A DNA stretch of 64,000 bases from contig DUBB01000007.1 in NCBI GenBank assembly GCA_012960535.1, positions 227,635 through 291,634 on the forward strand. Reading direction: 5' to 3'. Under the pieces are notes generated by a model. That model did not search any database and was not told the DNA's origin. It saw nothing but the letters and a program-made list of their open reading frames with translations. How positions within the stretch are numbered: position 1 is the stretch's first letter; each line of letters begins with the position of its first letter. The stretch comes from Gammaproteobacteria bacterium. GTDB lineage: Bacteria; Pseudomonadota; Gammaproteobacteria; Pseudomonadales; Azotimanducaceae. The translations under genes were made by a program, and so were the position numbers. Shown here piece after piece: positions 17,590 through 25,678 of the stretch.

Positions 17590-17648
17590 GGTAAATGCAA
17601 ACCTTTCACTGGTACATTTTACTGAGCATGCTAACTTAATATTCAACG

Positions 17649-18138
17649 GAGACAGGAAGTGGAACCGGATCGAGAGAAAAGGGAAAACTGAACGATCTAC
17701 CGCAAGACCCGTGTCGGGTCGGGGTCGCTGAGACACTCGCGGCTTAAGGATGACAGTATTCGTGAAAACGATTCGTTCACCTCTCGAGGGGTGGCGAACC
17801 TGGAGTCCGCTGCAGATTTGAAGGGATCATGAAGAATCTGCGAGACGTAGCAAGGCGTCTGAAAATAACGCTGGAACGGCGAAACGGTTGAAGGTGGCCT
17901 GAGAAACGTGTCAGGCAGGCTGGATACCAGAGAGCAGAGGAAACCAAGGAAGCTAGAGTCAGACACTTCGGTGAAAAACTGTGGCGGAAAAGGCAAACCA
18001 GCTTTCGACAGAGTCGCACGATCAGGGCCGCTCCCTGATCGGGGACTCGACTCAGGTTTCGACCTGGGGTGTGCAGGACAGCGAATTTAGGTTCAATGGG
18101 CTGCGCTAAAAACAACCCTGCTTCGGCAGGGTTTTTTT
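17649..18138 (+). ncRNA. Putative structured RNA, about 490 nt, unknown family
   Basis: No coding frame fits this stretch, yet it is full of strong stems and ends at an intrinsic terminator. Clear helices are GACCCG/CGGGTC (17706-17719), CACCTC-TCGA-GGGGTG (17779-17794), GCAGATT/AATCTGC (17812-17841), AGACG/CGTCT (17843-17860), GCCTG/CAGGC, GATCAGGG/CCCTGATC (18020-18040) enclosed by GAGTC/GACTC, and CAGGT-TTCG-ACCTG (18053-18066). A TAATAT hexamer at 17637-17642 would set a start near 17649; the -35 is poor. About 15 GGA triplets lie on the transcript strand against two on the other. That recalls CsrA-sequestering RNAs such as CsrB, but most apical loops lack GGA. RNase P RNA, tmRNA and 6S signatures were not found. 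Confidence 0.6.
18114..18138 (+). terminator. Intrinsic terminator
   Basis: A perfect 8-bp stem AACCCTGC/GCAGGGTT is closed by a TTCG tetraloop and followed by a run of seven T (18132-18138). It ends the putative structured RNA and insulates it from the LLM oxidoreductase gene 130 bp further on. Confidence 0.92.
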
Positions 18139-18266
18139 ATGGTCATGTGAAATAGGCTAAGCGATTGAGCCGTCGCACCATATACACCAACCGTAGGTTT
18201 GCCTTACCTTCAATTTCACGATCAAAATACGCTATATTAGGACCTTGGAGTCAATGAGTCAGGATA

Positions 18267-19322
18267 ATGAAAATAGCAATAGGTATTGGTAGCGCATATT
18301 ACAATGGGGACGATTGGAACGAAATTGTCGATTACGCCGTGGAGGCCGACAAAATAGGAGTAGATTACCTTTGGTCTGCTGAAGCCTGGGGCATGGATGC
18401 GGTGGTACCCTTGGCCTATATTGCGGCTAAGACAAATCGAATCAAACTGGGCACCGGCATAATCCAGATCAGTTCAAGAGTTCCCTCCATGATTGCCATG
18501 ACTGCCCAGAGTCTACGCACAGTATCAAATAACCGATTTGTTCTAGGTCTAGGGGTTAGCGGCCCCCAGGTTGTTGAAGGACTGCATGGTGCCAGTTTCA
18601 AACAACCTCTGTCCCGGTTACGGGAGTGCGTTGACATCATTAAATTAGGATTAAGCAGCGAACGAATCCAATACCAAGGCAAGCACTACATCCTGCCTCG
18701 ACCCGGTGGCGAAGGTAAAGCCATTAGATTGTCACAACCTCCGCAGACTGATTTACCTATCTATTTAGCCACGCTTGGCCCCAGAGCAATGGCCATGACC
18801 GGAGAGAAAGCCAATGGTTGGCTAGGGACTTCATTCATACCAGAACAGGCAAATATTTTCCTCGAACCTTTACTAGAAGGTCTGGCTAAATCTGGCAGAA
18901 CCCTGGCCGATATAGACATTCAGGTAGGCGGTAGTTTCGAGATTGGAGAGAACGTTGAAGACCTTATCGCAGCCAGAAAACCAGCAATGGCATTCACCCT
19001 GGGCGGTATGGGCTCTGCGCAAACTAATTTCTACAATGATGCCTTCAGTCGGGCCGGATATGCCGACACTGCGAAAGAAGTGCAGAACTTATGGGTCTCT
19101 GGAAAAAAAGAAGCCGCCATTCGAGCTGTTCCTGATGAATTGGTGCTCAAGACCAATCTGATCGGTGATCGTCAAATGATCATTGACCGGGTTAAAACTT
19201 ATGCAGCTGCGGGCGTCAATACATTACGTATCAGCACGACAGGATCAAACTGGCGTGAACGAACCGATACGCTTGCTGAAGCAGCTGATCTCATCCATGC
19301 TATCAGCAGTGACTCTGCTTGA
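18267..19322 (+). CDS. LLM class (F420-dependent-like) flavin oxidoreductase
   Basis: A luciferase-like monooxygenase fold protein of the F420-dependent oxidoreductase branch. Typical segments are the N-terminal strand MKIAIGIG, AVEADKIGVDYLWSAEAWG at about 28-46, LGTGIIQISSR, and LGLGVSGPQVVEGLHGASF at about 91-109, which is characteristic of this group. Length (351 aa) is usual. The AGGATA just before the ATG is a close-set ribosome site. It opens a rightward run with two metallo-beta-lactamase-fold hydrolases. Whether it uses F420 or FMN cannot be decided: F420 is uncommon in Gammaproteobacteria and no biosynthesis gene is in the window. Substrate unknown. Confidence 0.85.
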   Translation: MKIAIGIGSAYYNGDDWNEIVDYAVEADKIGVDYLWSAEAWGMDAVVPLAYIAAKTNRIKLGTGIIQISSRVPSMIAMTAQSLRTVSNNRFVLGLGVSGPQVVEGLHGASFKQPLSRLRECVDIIKLGLSSERIQYQGKHYILPRPGGEGKAIRLSQPPQTDLPIYLATLGPRAMAMTGEKANGWLGTSFIPEQANIFLEPLLEGLAKSGRTLADIDIQVGGSFEIGENVEDLIAARKPAMAFTLGGMGSAQTNFYNDAFSRAGYADTAKEVQNLWVSGKKEAAIRAVPDELVLKTNLIGDRQMIIDRVKTYAAAGVNTLRISTTGSNWRERTDTLAEAADLIHAISSDSA

Positions 19323-19544
19323 ACCCGTCCAGACATTCCCAGACAAAAGAAAGCATCAGACCAGTCTTTGTATCAATCTAGCTAACCCGAATCTTATCTT
19401 AGGAAGCAACCCAGATGATGAACTGCTACCGCCGCGAGATGACCGGCTTAACGCTGTTAGCAATGTGCTAGCATTTAGCAAACGCGACAGTCACTTAGTC
19501 GATCTCTGAGAGTAAAGCCACCACCCGATTATAAAGGAGCATTC

Positions 19545-20417
19545 ATGAACAGCTGGCAAATCGGTAACATAAAAATCACCCGAGTCGTGGAAATGCAGGT
19601 AGCCGGGGGAACTCGATTCATCCTGCCACAGGCAACCCCTGAAACCATCTTGCCAATGCGCTGGCTGCAACCTCATTTTGCTAACGACAAGGGGCAATTA
19701 ATAATGAGCATCCATGCCCTGGTAATCGAAACACCTGATCGAAAGATGATAGTCGATACCTGCATTGGCAATGATAAAAAAAGAAGTATTGCCAACTGGA
19801 GTAACCTGCAACTGCCTTTTCTCGAAGATCTCCAGAAGGCTGGTTATGATCGTTTCGATATTGACACCGTCATGTGCACCCACTTACATGTAGACCACGT
19901 CGGCTGGAACACCATGCTGGTGGACGGCGAATGGATCCCGACTTTTCCAAACGCCGAATACCTCATGGGTAAGAAAGAGTATGAATACTGGCACAATACT
20001 GAGCCCGATCAACTCAACGACGGCTTGCTGGAGGATTCGGTAAAACCCGTATTCGACGCCGGATTGGTAAAGCTGGTACCTATGGACTTTGAGGTATGCG
20101 AGGGCATTTACCTTGAAGCCACGCCGGGGCACACGCCCGGCCACGTCAGTATTCATATTGAATCGCAAGACCAGCATGCCCTGATAACCGGAGACAGTAT
20201 TCATCATCCCTGCCAGATTGAAAAAGTACAGTGGAGCAGCAGTGCTGATTATGACCAGGTCGCCTCCAAGCAGACAAGAGAATCTTTACTGGCAAAATAT
20301 GGTGATAGTAACGTGCTCATCATAGGCACCCATTTCGCCACACCCACTGCGGGCTACCTGCGAAAAGAAGGCTCTACCTATGTTCTCGATGTAGTTTCCA
20401 CTGATCCTGTTATTTAA
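19545..20417 (+). CDS. MBL-fold metallo-hydrolase (lactonase/esterase-like)
   Basis: Zinc-dependent hydrolase of the metallo-beta-lactamase fold. The metal motif HLHVDH is at residues 113-118, the third histidine in ATPGHTPGHVSIH, the bridging aspartate in ITGDSIHHP and the last histidine in IGTHFATPTAG. Length (290 aa) and the GDSIHHP stretch resemble the N-acyl-homoserine lactonase/methyl parathion hydrolase group, but the natural substrate is unknown. An AAGGAG ribosome site precedes the ATG. It lies 222 bp after the LLM oxidoreductase and 82 bp before a second MBL protein on the same strand, suggesting a shared role. Confidence 0.88.
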   Translation: MNSWQIGNIKITRVVEMQVAGGTRFILPQATPETILPMRWLQPHFANDKGQLIMSIHALVIETPDRKMIVDTCIGNDKKRSIANWSNLQLPFLEDLQKAGYDRFDIDTVMCTHLHVDHVGWNTMLVDGEWIPTFPNAEYLMGKKEYEYWHNTEPDQLNDGLLEDSVKPVFDAGLVKLVPMDFEVCEGIYLEATPGHTPGHVSIHIESQDQHALITGDSIHHPCQIEKVQWSSSADYDQVASKQTRESLLAKYGDSNVLIIGTHFATPTAGYLRKEGSTYVLDVVSTDPVI

Positions 20418-20499
20418 TAGAATTCACCTGACGAATGAGATGCAGTAAACCGTAATAAATGAAATATTCCTGTATGATAGGCCTATTTCGGAAACAAGC

Positions 20500-21543
20500 A
20501 TGAATCACGTCAGCAATATTCTCGAATACCCATTTGCGTCGACGCCTGGTCCCGGTGAGACGATGGAAGTAGCGCCAGGTGTGCATTGGCTGCGCATGCC
20601 GCTACCTATGTCATTGAACCATATCAACCTTTATCTCATCGAGGGCGACCAGGACTGGACAATCGTCGACACAGGTATCCGCGGCGAAGAAACGAGCGAA
20701 CTATGGAAGCAAATATTCGCCGATCGACTGGGCGATAAACCTGTAGGCCAGATCATCTGCACTCACATGCACCCTGATCATACCGGCCAGGCTGGATTCT
20801 TATCTGACTATTGGCGAGCCCCTCTGCTGATGAGCTACTCCGAGTATTATCAAGCTCGAGTCATGGGCACTATGATGCAGGAAGGTGGCTCATGGCATAT
20901 GAGCGATTTTTTTATTCGCGCCGGCGTAACCATGGAAACACTGGAGGCTATGCGGGACACCCGAAGCAGTTTTACACCATCGACTGATGATACACCATTA
21001 CCTAAATCGTACTTAAGGCTATCAGAAGGAGACACCGTCAAGATAGGCGCCAATGAATGGCAGGTCATTGTCGGCACAGGCCACTCGCCAGAGCATGTCT
21101 GCCTGTACTGTAAAGCACTGAGAGTGTTTATCTCAGGAGATCAGATCCTGCCGGTTATTACGTCCAATGTCAGTGTGCATCCCACTGAACCATTGGCAAA
21201 CCCCCTATTGGGCTGGATGGATTCCCATCTTAAATTAATGGCTCTGATACCGAATGACACGTTAATTCTTCCTGCCCACAATGAACCATTCTACGGCGTA
21301 AGACTACGCCTGCAGCAACTCATTGATCACCACGAAGACAGAATGCAAATTGTTCTGGATCAATGCGTAACCCCGAAAAAGGCCATAGATCTACTTCCTC
21401 ATCTATTTGAACGAAAGCTAGAAGACCACGCAATATTTATGGCCCTCGGAGAAGGTATAGCCCATATTCATTGCCTTGAAGCCAAAGGCCGGATAAGAAA
21501 AACACGCCAGGATGAACATTTTCTGTACCAGACCATCCAATGA
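20500..21543 (+). CDS. MBL-fold metallo-hydrolase, larger class
   Basis: A second metallo-beta-lactamase-fold protein, distinct in class from its neighbour. The motif HMHPDH is at residues 89-94, followed by GTGHSPEHVCLYC with the next zinc histidine, ISGDQILPVITSNVSVHP with the bridging aspartate, and PAHNEPFYGV with the last histidine. The protein (347 aa) has a C-terminal extension of about 80 residues, probably the winged-helix-like domain of this subgroup (relatives include LACTB2-like and ComE/glyoxalase-type hydrolases). GGAAA near the ATG is a weak ribosome site. It may act after the LLM oxidoreductase and the first MBL hydrolase; no substrate can be named. Confidence 0.87.
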   Translation: MNHVSNILEYPFASTPGPGETMEVAPGVHWLRMPLPMSLNHINLYLIEGDQDWTIVDTGIRGEETSELWKQIFADRLGDKPVGQIICTHMHPDHTGQAGFLSDYWRAPLLMSYSEYYQARVMGTMMQEGGSWHMSDFFIRAGVTMETLEAMRDTRSSFTPSTDDTPLPKSYLRLSEGDTVKIGANEWQVIVGTGHSPEHVCLYCKALRVFISGDQILPVITSNVSVHPTEPLANPLLGWMDSHLKLMALIPNDTLILPAHNEPFYGVRLRLQQLIDHHEDRMQIVLDQCVTPKKAIDLLPHLFERKLEDHAIFMALGEGIAHIHCLEAKGRIRKTRQDEHFLYQTIQ

Positions 21544-21781
21544 CACCCGAGCATACATCCAGCCAGGTAAAATCTACATAATCTAACTGTTACCCACAAT
21601 AGATCCAGATGCTATACCGCCCTTTAGAATAACCTTCCTGAGGCAGGTAACTGCTTAATCCTTTGGAATTACCTGAGGGGGGAACGGTCCGATAGTGCAT
21701 CGATCCCCATGGAAGCAAATTCGATATCACCAGGCAGTAGGTCCTGCTCACTGAGCAGTTCACTGACCGCATCTACAGTAA

Positions 21782-23194
21782 TCACCTTTTGAAACGACCG
21801 ATTGGCCCGGGAAAGACCACTGGGCTTTCAATTCCATCTTCGTTTACACTGGCCACCCCAAAAAAGTAATTATCGATAACGATATTTTCCAGAGTCACCG
21901 AATCAACATTCCCCAGCGCTCGGAACCAATGCCACTGAGGCTCGGTTGTCAGTCTCCAATAGACCTTATAGGCCACAGCTCCGATAACCTTGCGCCACTT
22001 CAAAGTGGTGTTAGCGGATACCATGCCCTCTATTTCAACAGCTTCTGGTGGTGCTGGCGCCCAGGCCATACTGGCCAGGGTAACGACATTCAGCGCCGTG
22101 AGTTTCGCCGCATATTCAAAATTTACCCCAGCAATTTCATCGCCGAAGCGAATACCGTTTTCAATCCTTAAATCCTGATGCTGACGATGATAGTGCTCGT
22201 TGGTTTCCATAATACGGACCGCGGGAAAACCAAGATCGTTAAAGGGTCTATGGTGCCCGCCTCGCCCAAAACGATCCAATCGATAGATCATCATAATGTC
22301 CAGATTAGCTAGATAGGTATCTGCCATGCGATCAATATATCTGGCCAGGTTGCGTGACGGGGAATCCACTTCACCTCCCGTGAAGCGGCGAATCCTGGCC
22401 TCGGCACTGGATTCAGAGGGTCTTGTCCCTTCTGAAAAAACTCTTGCTGTGGTGTTATTAATCACGCCGTTAAGCCCTGCTATATTGCCAATCATGTCGT
22501 TGTTCAAAACGCCCTGAACATACCAGTCCTGCTGCTTTGCATGCGCTGCTAGAATCTGACCACCGAACAGGCCCTGCTCTTCTCCTGATAGACCAGCAAA
22601 AACAATGCTGGCAGGAAAGCGATATTGACTCAGTAATCTGGCTGCTTCCAGGGTGCCTGCCATCCCCGATGCATTGTCATTAGCGCCAGGCGAGTCCGAT
22701 GTGGAATCCATCGGGTCTGAAACCCGGGAATCAATGTCTCCAGACATAATTACATAACGTTGCGGTTCCTGTGTCCCCCTCAAAATAGCAATAACATTGA
22801 CCACCTCAGTTGCCTCAGGTATGCGTCGTTCACCGGCGAAAACCTGTTGCTGTATCTGCACTTCCAGGCAGCCACCACAACGCTTGGATATCAGCGCAAA
22901 TTCCGCTTCTATCCATCGACGAGCAGCGCCAATACCTCGATCCTGTGACCGGGTATCAGACAGGCTATGGCGTGTACCGAAACCGGCCAGCATGTTTACG
23001 TCCCGTTCTATTCTTTCTGCTGAAACAGCCTGGGCCATAGCAAATAATTTTTCGTCGCTGGCCTGGCTAAATGACAAATTGCCCAGCAAGGTCAATAGCC
23101 CAAGAAAAACAGGGCTAAGCCAAACAGGAAACAAACGGCTCGTCTCCCGGCGGCCATCGCCTATCTCAGCAGCAGAGGTCAGATCAATCAGCAT
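21782..23194 (-). CDS. Exported M28 family peptidase with C-terminal Fn3-like domain
   Basis: Predicted secreted or periplasmic aminopeptidase-type metalloprotease. A hydrophobic export segment lies at about residues 25-45 after a long charged N-terminus. The zinc core includes SPGANDNASG, LSGEEQGLFGG, NNDMIGN and RFGRGGHHRPFNDLG. The usual first ligand motif GHYDS reads GDIDS here (Asp153 where His is expected). The last ~100 residues, starting APAPPEAVEIEG, resemble a fibronectin type III domain. An AAAGGG ribosome site precedes the ATG. Total 470 aa. Function may be digestion of peptides in the periplasm or outside the cell; the His-to-Asp change makes activity less certain. Confidence 0.85.
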   Translation of the reverse strand: MLIDLTSAAEIGDGRRETSRLFPVWLSPVFLGLLTLLGNLSFSQASDEKLFAMAQAVSAERIERDVNMLAGFGTRHSLSDTRSQDRGIGAARRWIEAEFALISKRCGGCLEVQIQQQVFAGERRIPEATEVVNVIAILRGTQEPQRYVIMSGDIDSRVSDPMDSTSDSPGANDNASGMAGTLEAARLLSQYRFPASIVFAGLSGEEQGLFGGQILAAHAKQQDWYVQGVLNNDMIGNIAGLNGVINNTTARVFSEGTRPSESSAEARIRRFTGGEVDSPSRNLARYIDRMADTYLANLDIMMIYRLDRFGRGGHHRPFNDLGFPAVRIMETNEHYHRQHQDLRIENGIRFGDEIAGVNFEYAAKLTALNVVTLASMAWAPAPPEAVEIEGMVSANTTLKWRKVIGAVAYKVYWRLTTEPQWHWFRALGNVDSVTLENIVIDNYFFGVASVNEDGIESPVVFPGPIGRFKR

Positions 23195-23429
23195 ACCCTT
23201 TCTCCCTTCATTGCCTTTTCACCCCAAGAATAACGACAGTCGGCCCCGCAAGTAAAACAATCCCTTCAACTAAAAAAGCTGCCCGTTGCATATGCGGATA
23301 ATTTACCTGCCGTCCACCCCGCCAAACCAGACAACAGCTTGGCTGCATGTTTAAGGATGGTTAACCCTACCTGTGATCACCTGGCTGTACTGGCGTAAAC
23401 GCAGCCATTTGGCAGCTAGACCGATTACC

Positions 23430-23921
23430 TCAAAAATAGTCGTCTAAATCCAGCTGGAAACAGATTTCATTAACCGATCCTGAAGCCAGGTTACGAGTCC
23501 TTTCCATACCCGTCACATTGAAGTTCAGGCCTACAGCTATACTTTCTGCTCTTCGCGCCTTGTCGGGTATCCAAATCACTGCCCTGTTAAAAAGGCAGCG
23601 CTTTAATACGCTCACTCCATGAACCAGCAATTTTCGGCCGAGCTTCTGACCCCATGCTTCAGGCTGCACAAACCAGGCAATGATCTCACCCGTCTGGCCA
23701 TCTTGTAGAACAGATTCGCCAGCCAGGCCAGCGACTACCACACCGAGGAAATCTTCTCGCTCTGCGACATAAGTGAACATCCCGGTATCAGATAACCAAC
23801 TGTGCCAGGGTGCAACCTCCTGCCAGCCCACATCCACACCTATTTGAGCTGCGTGCTGCAAGGCTGTTAAATGGCCCACATCCTCTAGTCTCGCCCGGCG
23901 AATTCCGACACCCTCTTGCAT
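23430..23921 (-). CDS. GNAT family N-acetyltransferase
   Basis: Probable acetyl-CoA-dependent N-acetyltransferase (163 aa). The N-terminal IRRARLEDVGHLTALQHAA and the acetyl-CoA-binding strand-helix AWFVQPEAWGQKLGRKLLVHGV (near residues 84-105, containing the Q/RxxGxG/A-like pyrophosphate loop) define the fold. It lies 5 bp downstream of the truncated LLM gene on the same strand, so they may share a transcript. Substrate unknown; proteins, amino acids and antibiotics are all possible in this family. Confidence 0.8.
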   Translation of the reverse strand: MQEGVGIRRARLEDVGHLTALQHAAQIGVDVGWQEVAPWHSWLSDTGMFTYVAEREDFLGVVVAGLAGESVLQDGQTGEIIAWFVQPEAWGQKLGRKLLVHGVSVLKRCLFNRAVIWIPDKARRAESIAVGLNFNVTGMERTRNLASGSVNEICFQLDLDDYF

Positions 23922-23926
23922 ACAGG

Positions 23927-24145
23927 CTAACCTAACAGCAAAGCAGCTAGGCTACGCGTGTGAGACAGATTGCGGTTGTTAACCAGCAAGGTAGTTACTG
24001 GCGATTCTCTCCACGCGGGAGGGCGATCCTTAGTAAAATTTACATCACAGCCCAACTGCTCCGCCTGCTGAGCCACCTCTGCCATCCTGGGATCTGGAAC
24101 TGCTCGCCAATAATTCATCTGCACACCCAGTTTTAATTCTTTCAC
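23927..24145 (-). pseudogene. Truncated LLM-class oxidoreductase (5' fragment)
   Basis: The first ~34 residues, from MKELKLGVQMNYWRAV to QAEQLGCD, are a clear LLM oxidoreductase N-terminus (first beta strand and helix). After LGCD the frame continues for 38 residues with no resemblance to the expected next segment (S/DVWTAEAYG-type) and then stops. A full family member has about 330-350 residues, so roughly 90% is missing. A deletion joining the 5' end to unrelated sequence is the simplest account. An intact but distinct LLM gene is at 18267-19322. Confidence 0.75.
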
Positions 24146-24411
24146 TTCGTACTCCTGTTAGCGCTTGGCCGACTGTGCAGAAAATCCTACCATGGACTGG
24201 CTCTCCTTACCGTCTCGCCAACCCACCACACGGACTATCTTCAATCCTGGCACGACCTTTCGCATTAATTCAGCAGTGACTGCAACAACTTAGACATATC
24301 CTGCTGATTCTTGCATAAAGGTGACAGCAAGCAATGGCGGAGCGCGTTAAGCACTGCTATGCTTCGCACCTGAATATTTAACTCTAATTGCTTGCAGAAG
24401 GGCCTTCAAAG

Positions 24412-24990
24412 ATGAACGAGGAAACCGAAAATCTGAAACCTTCATCCGCTAACTTCATGGATGAAAAATTGTTCAAATCTCGATCTATTTCTATTTTTGG
24501 CCAGATAAATGAAAAAACCGCCAGAACAGTCAGCGAACAACTTCTCGCGCTGTCCAGTGAAAGCGATGATCCCATTACTATTTATATCAGTTCCCCAGGT
24601 GGCCACGTGGAATCCGGAGATGTGGTATACGATATGATTAAATTTGTTAAGCCTGTGGTTCGCGTTGTCGGGACAGGCTGGGTGGCCAGTGCAGCCACCA
24701 ATATTTACCTTGCCGCAAATAAAGAGAATCGCTTTTCTCTTCCCAATACCCGCTATCTGGTACACCAGCCCTCGGGAGGATCACGTGGTGATGCAACCGA
24801 TATCAAGATTCAGATGGAAGAAATTCTGAAGACCAAACAACGCATTAACAAAATTATCGCAGAGGAAACAGGCCAACCTCTGGAGCAGGTGGAAAAAGAT
24901 ACCGACAGAGACCACTGGATGTCTGTCGAAGAAGCCATGGACTATGGCATTGTCAATCAAGTTATCCATTCCATAAGTGACTTAGACTAG
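24412..24990 (+). CDS. ClpP-like serine protease (non-canonical paralogue)
   Basis: A ClpP-family serine peptidase with the full triad. Ser93 is in WVASAAT, His118 in LVHQPSGG and Asp167 in the DTDRDHWMS segment; the spacings of 25 and 49 residues equal those of E. coli ClpP. The preceding ISSPGGHVESGDVVYDMI is the usual oligomer and oxyanion region. It differs from housekeeping ClpP around the serine (GTGWVASAAT in place of the MGQAASMGA type). No clpX or tig gene is adjacent, so it is probably an accessory paralogue. I choose the ATG at 24412 with AAGGG upstream, not the TTG 24 bp earlier. Start to stop gives 192 aa. Confidence 0.88.
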   Translation: MNEETENLKPSSANFMDEKLFKSRSISIFGQINEKTARTVSEQLLALSSESDDPITIYISSPGGHVESGDVVYDMIKFVKPVVRVVGTGWVASAATNIYLAANKENRFSLPNTRYLVHQPSGGSRGDATDIKIQMEEILKTKQRINKIIAEETGQPLEQVEKDTDRDHWMSVEEAMDYGIVNQVIHSISDLD

Positions 24991-25163
24991 CCCCCTAGCC
25001 CCCACAAAAAAACCAAGCACATAACCGGCTGCTGTCATAGGTTTGTTGGCCTGGTGCATTAACAAGCGAACCCAGACTCAATTTAGGGGACCTGGCTCCC
25101 TGCTGCGAAAGTCCTGGAAGGCCCTACCCTGGATGATTACCCGCCGGGTTCAAACCGATGGCT

Positions 25164-25610
25164 TTAGCCACTAGAACGATCACTTTCGTTTTGCCGCGTA
25201 ACCCAGCAGAAACTGTAACCCCCTAGCGCACCTGCAATACCCTGAGCGAACAGCCCCAGCAGGGTCCGAGTCGGCGCGATACCGGAAAGGCCGAGTACCT
25301 GTTTCAATATCACATGAATAGCAATCATCCCCACAAAGCCAGCAAGAATATACCCTAGCAATCTCAGATGGGGTACACGCCGTATTACAAATGCCGCAAC
25401 GGCAAAGGCAATCAAGAGCGCTATGGCAATCAAAGGCAGATAAATACCGTACATATTCATGAGATCATGGCTAGCAGCATCAAAACGCTGCTGAAGGGTT
25501 ATCTCAAAGCCTAGTTCAACGATAGAGCTGATATTCCCCTGGCTAACCAGGACAGCCCCCACAATGTAACTGCAGATAACTGCCAGCCCATAACCTATAA
25601 CGACTCTCAT
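25164..25610 (-). CDS. Small integral membrane protein, unknown function
   Basis: Unrecognised protein of 148 aa with about four hydrophobic segments (roughly residues 4-25, 55-77, 83-105 and 115-135) and a charged C-terminal tail. The small charged stretch RRVPHLR between the middle segments is probably cytoplasmic. It is divergent from the PQQ-type sugar dehydrogenase gene, 68 bp apart, so the two may share a control region. No catalytic motif is visible. I cannot assign a role. Confidence 0.65.
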   Translation of the reverse strand: MRVVIGYGLAVICSYIVGAVLVSQGNISSIVELGFEITLQQRFDAASHDLMNMYGIYLPLIAIALLIAFAVAAFVIRRVPHLRLLGYILAGFVGMIAIHVILKQVLGLSGIAPTRTLLGLFAQGIAGALGGYSFCWVTRQNESDRSSG

Positions 25611-25678
25611 CTCTGGATTACCTCATTTAATTTGCATGCTGTTATAATGACCTGAATTAACGCCTGGTAAAAGCCCAA

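Larger units (their letters stand above)
17401..17590. other. Origin-like element: AT-rich tract, IHF site and DnaA-box array
   Basis: A 120-bp tract at 17401-17520 has only 29 G or C bases (24% GC), in a window that is otherwise near balanced. An exact IHF consensus sits inside its right part, and a row of DnaA-box-like 9-mers starts 25 bp later. This order (unwinding-type AT-rich DNA, IHF site, DnaA boxes) is that of a bacterial replication origin. DnaA boxes with an IHF site also make up the E. coli datA and DARS loci, which control DnaA rather than start replication. The genes usually next to gammaproteobacterial oriC (mnmG, rpmH, dnaA, parAB) are absent here. I therefore call it origin-like rather than oriC. 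Confidence 0.6.

Noticed and set aside
17697-18115. Two overlapping minus-strand frames (99 and 112 codons)
   Set aside because: They run antisense through the hairpin-rich RNA region and have serine/arginine/proline-rich, family-less sequence. The structured RNA with terminator on the plus strand explains the region better.
17649-18138. RNase P RNA, tmRNA, 6S RNA or group I/II intron
   Set aside because: The RNase P GAGGAAAGTCC and ACAGAA cores, the tmRNA tRNA-like ends and tag frame, and a group II domain V pattern were looked for by eye and not found.
21590-21772. 60-codon minus-strand frame after the M28 gene
   Set aside because: No ribosome site and no recognisable family. An overlapping second frame looks equally coding-like, so no gene can be supported.
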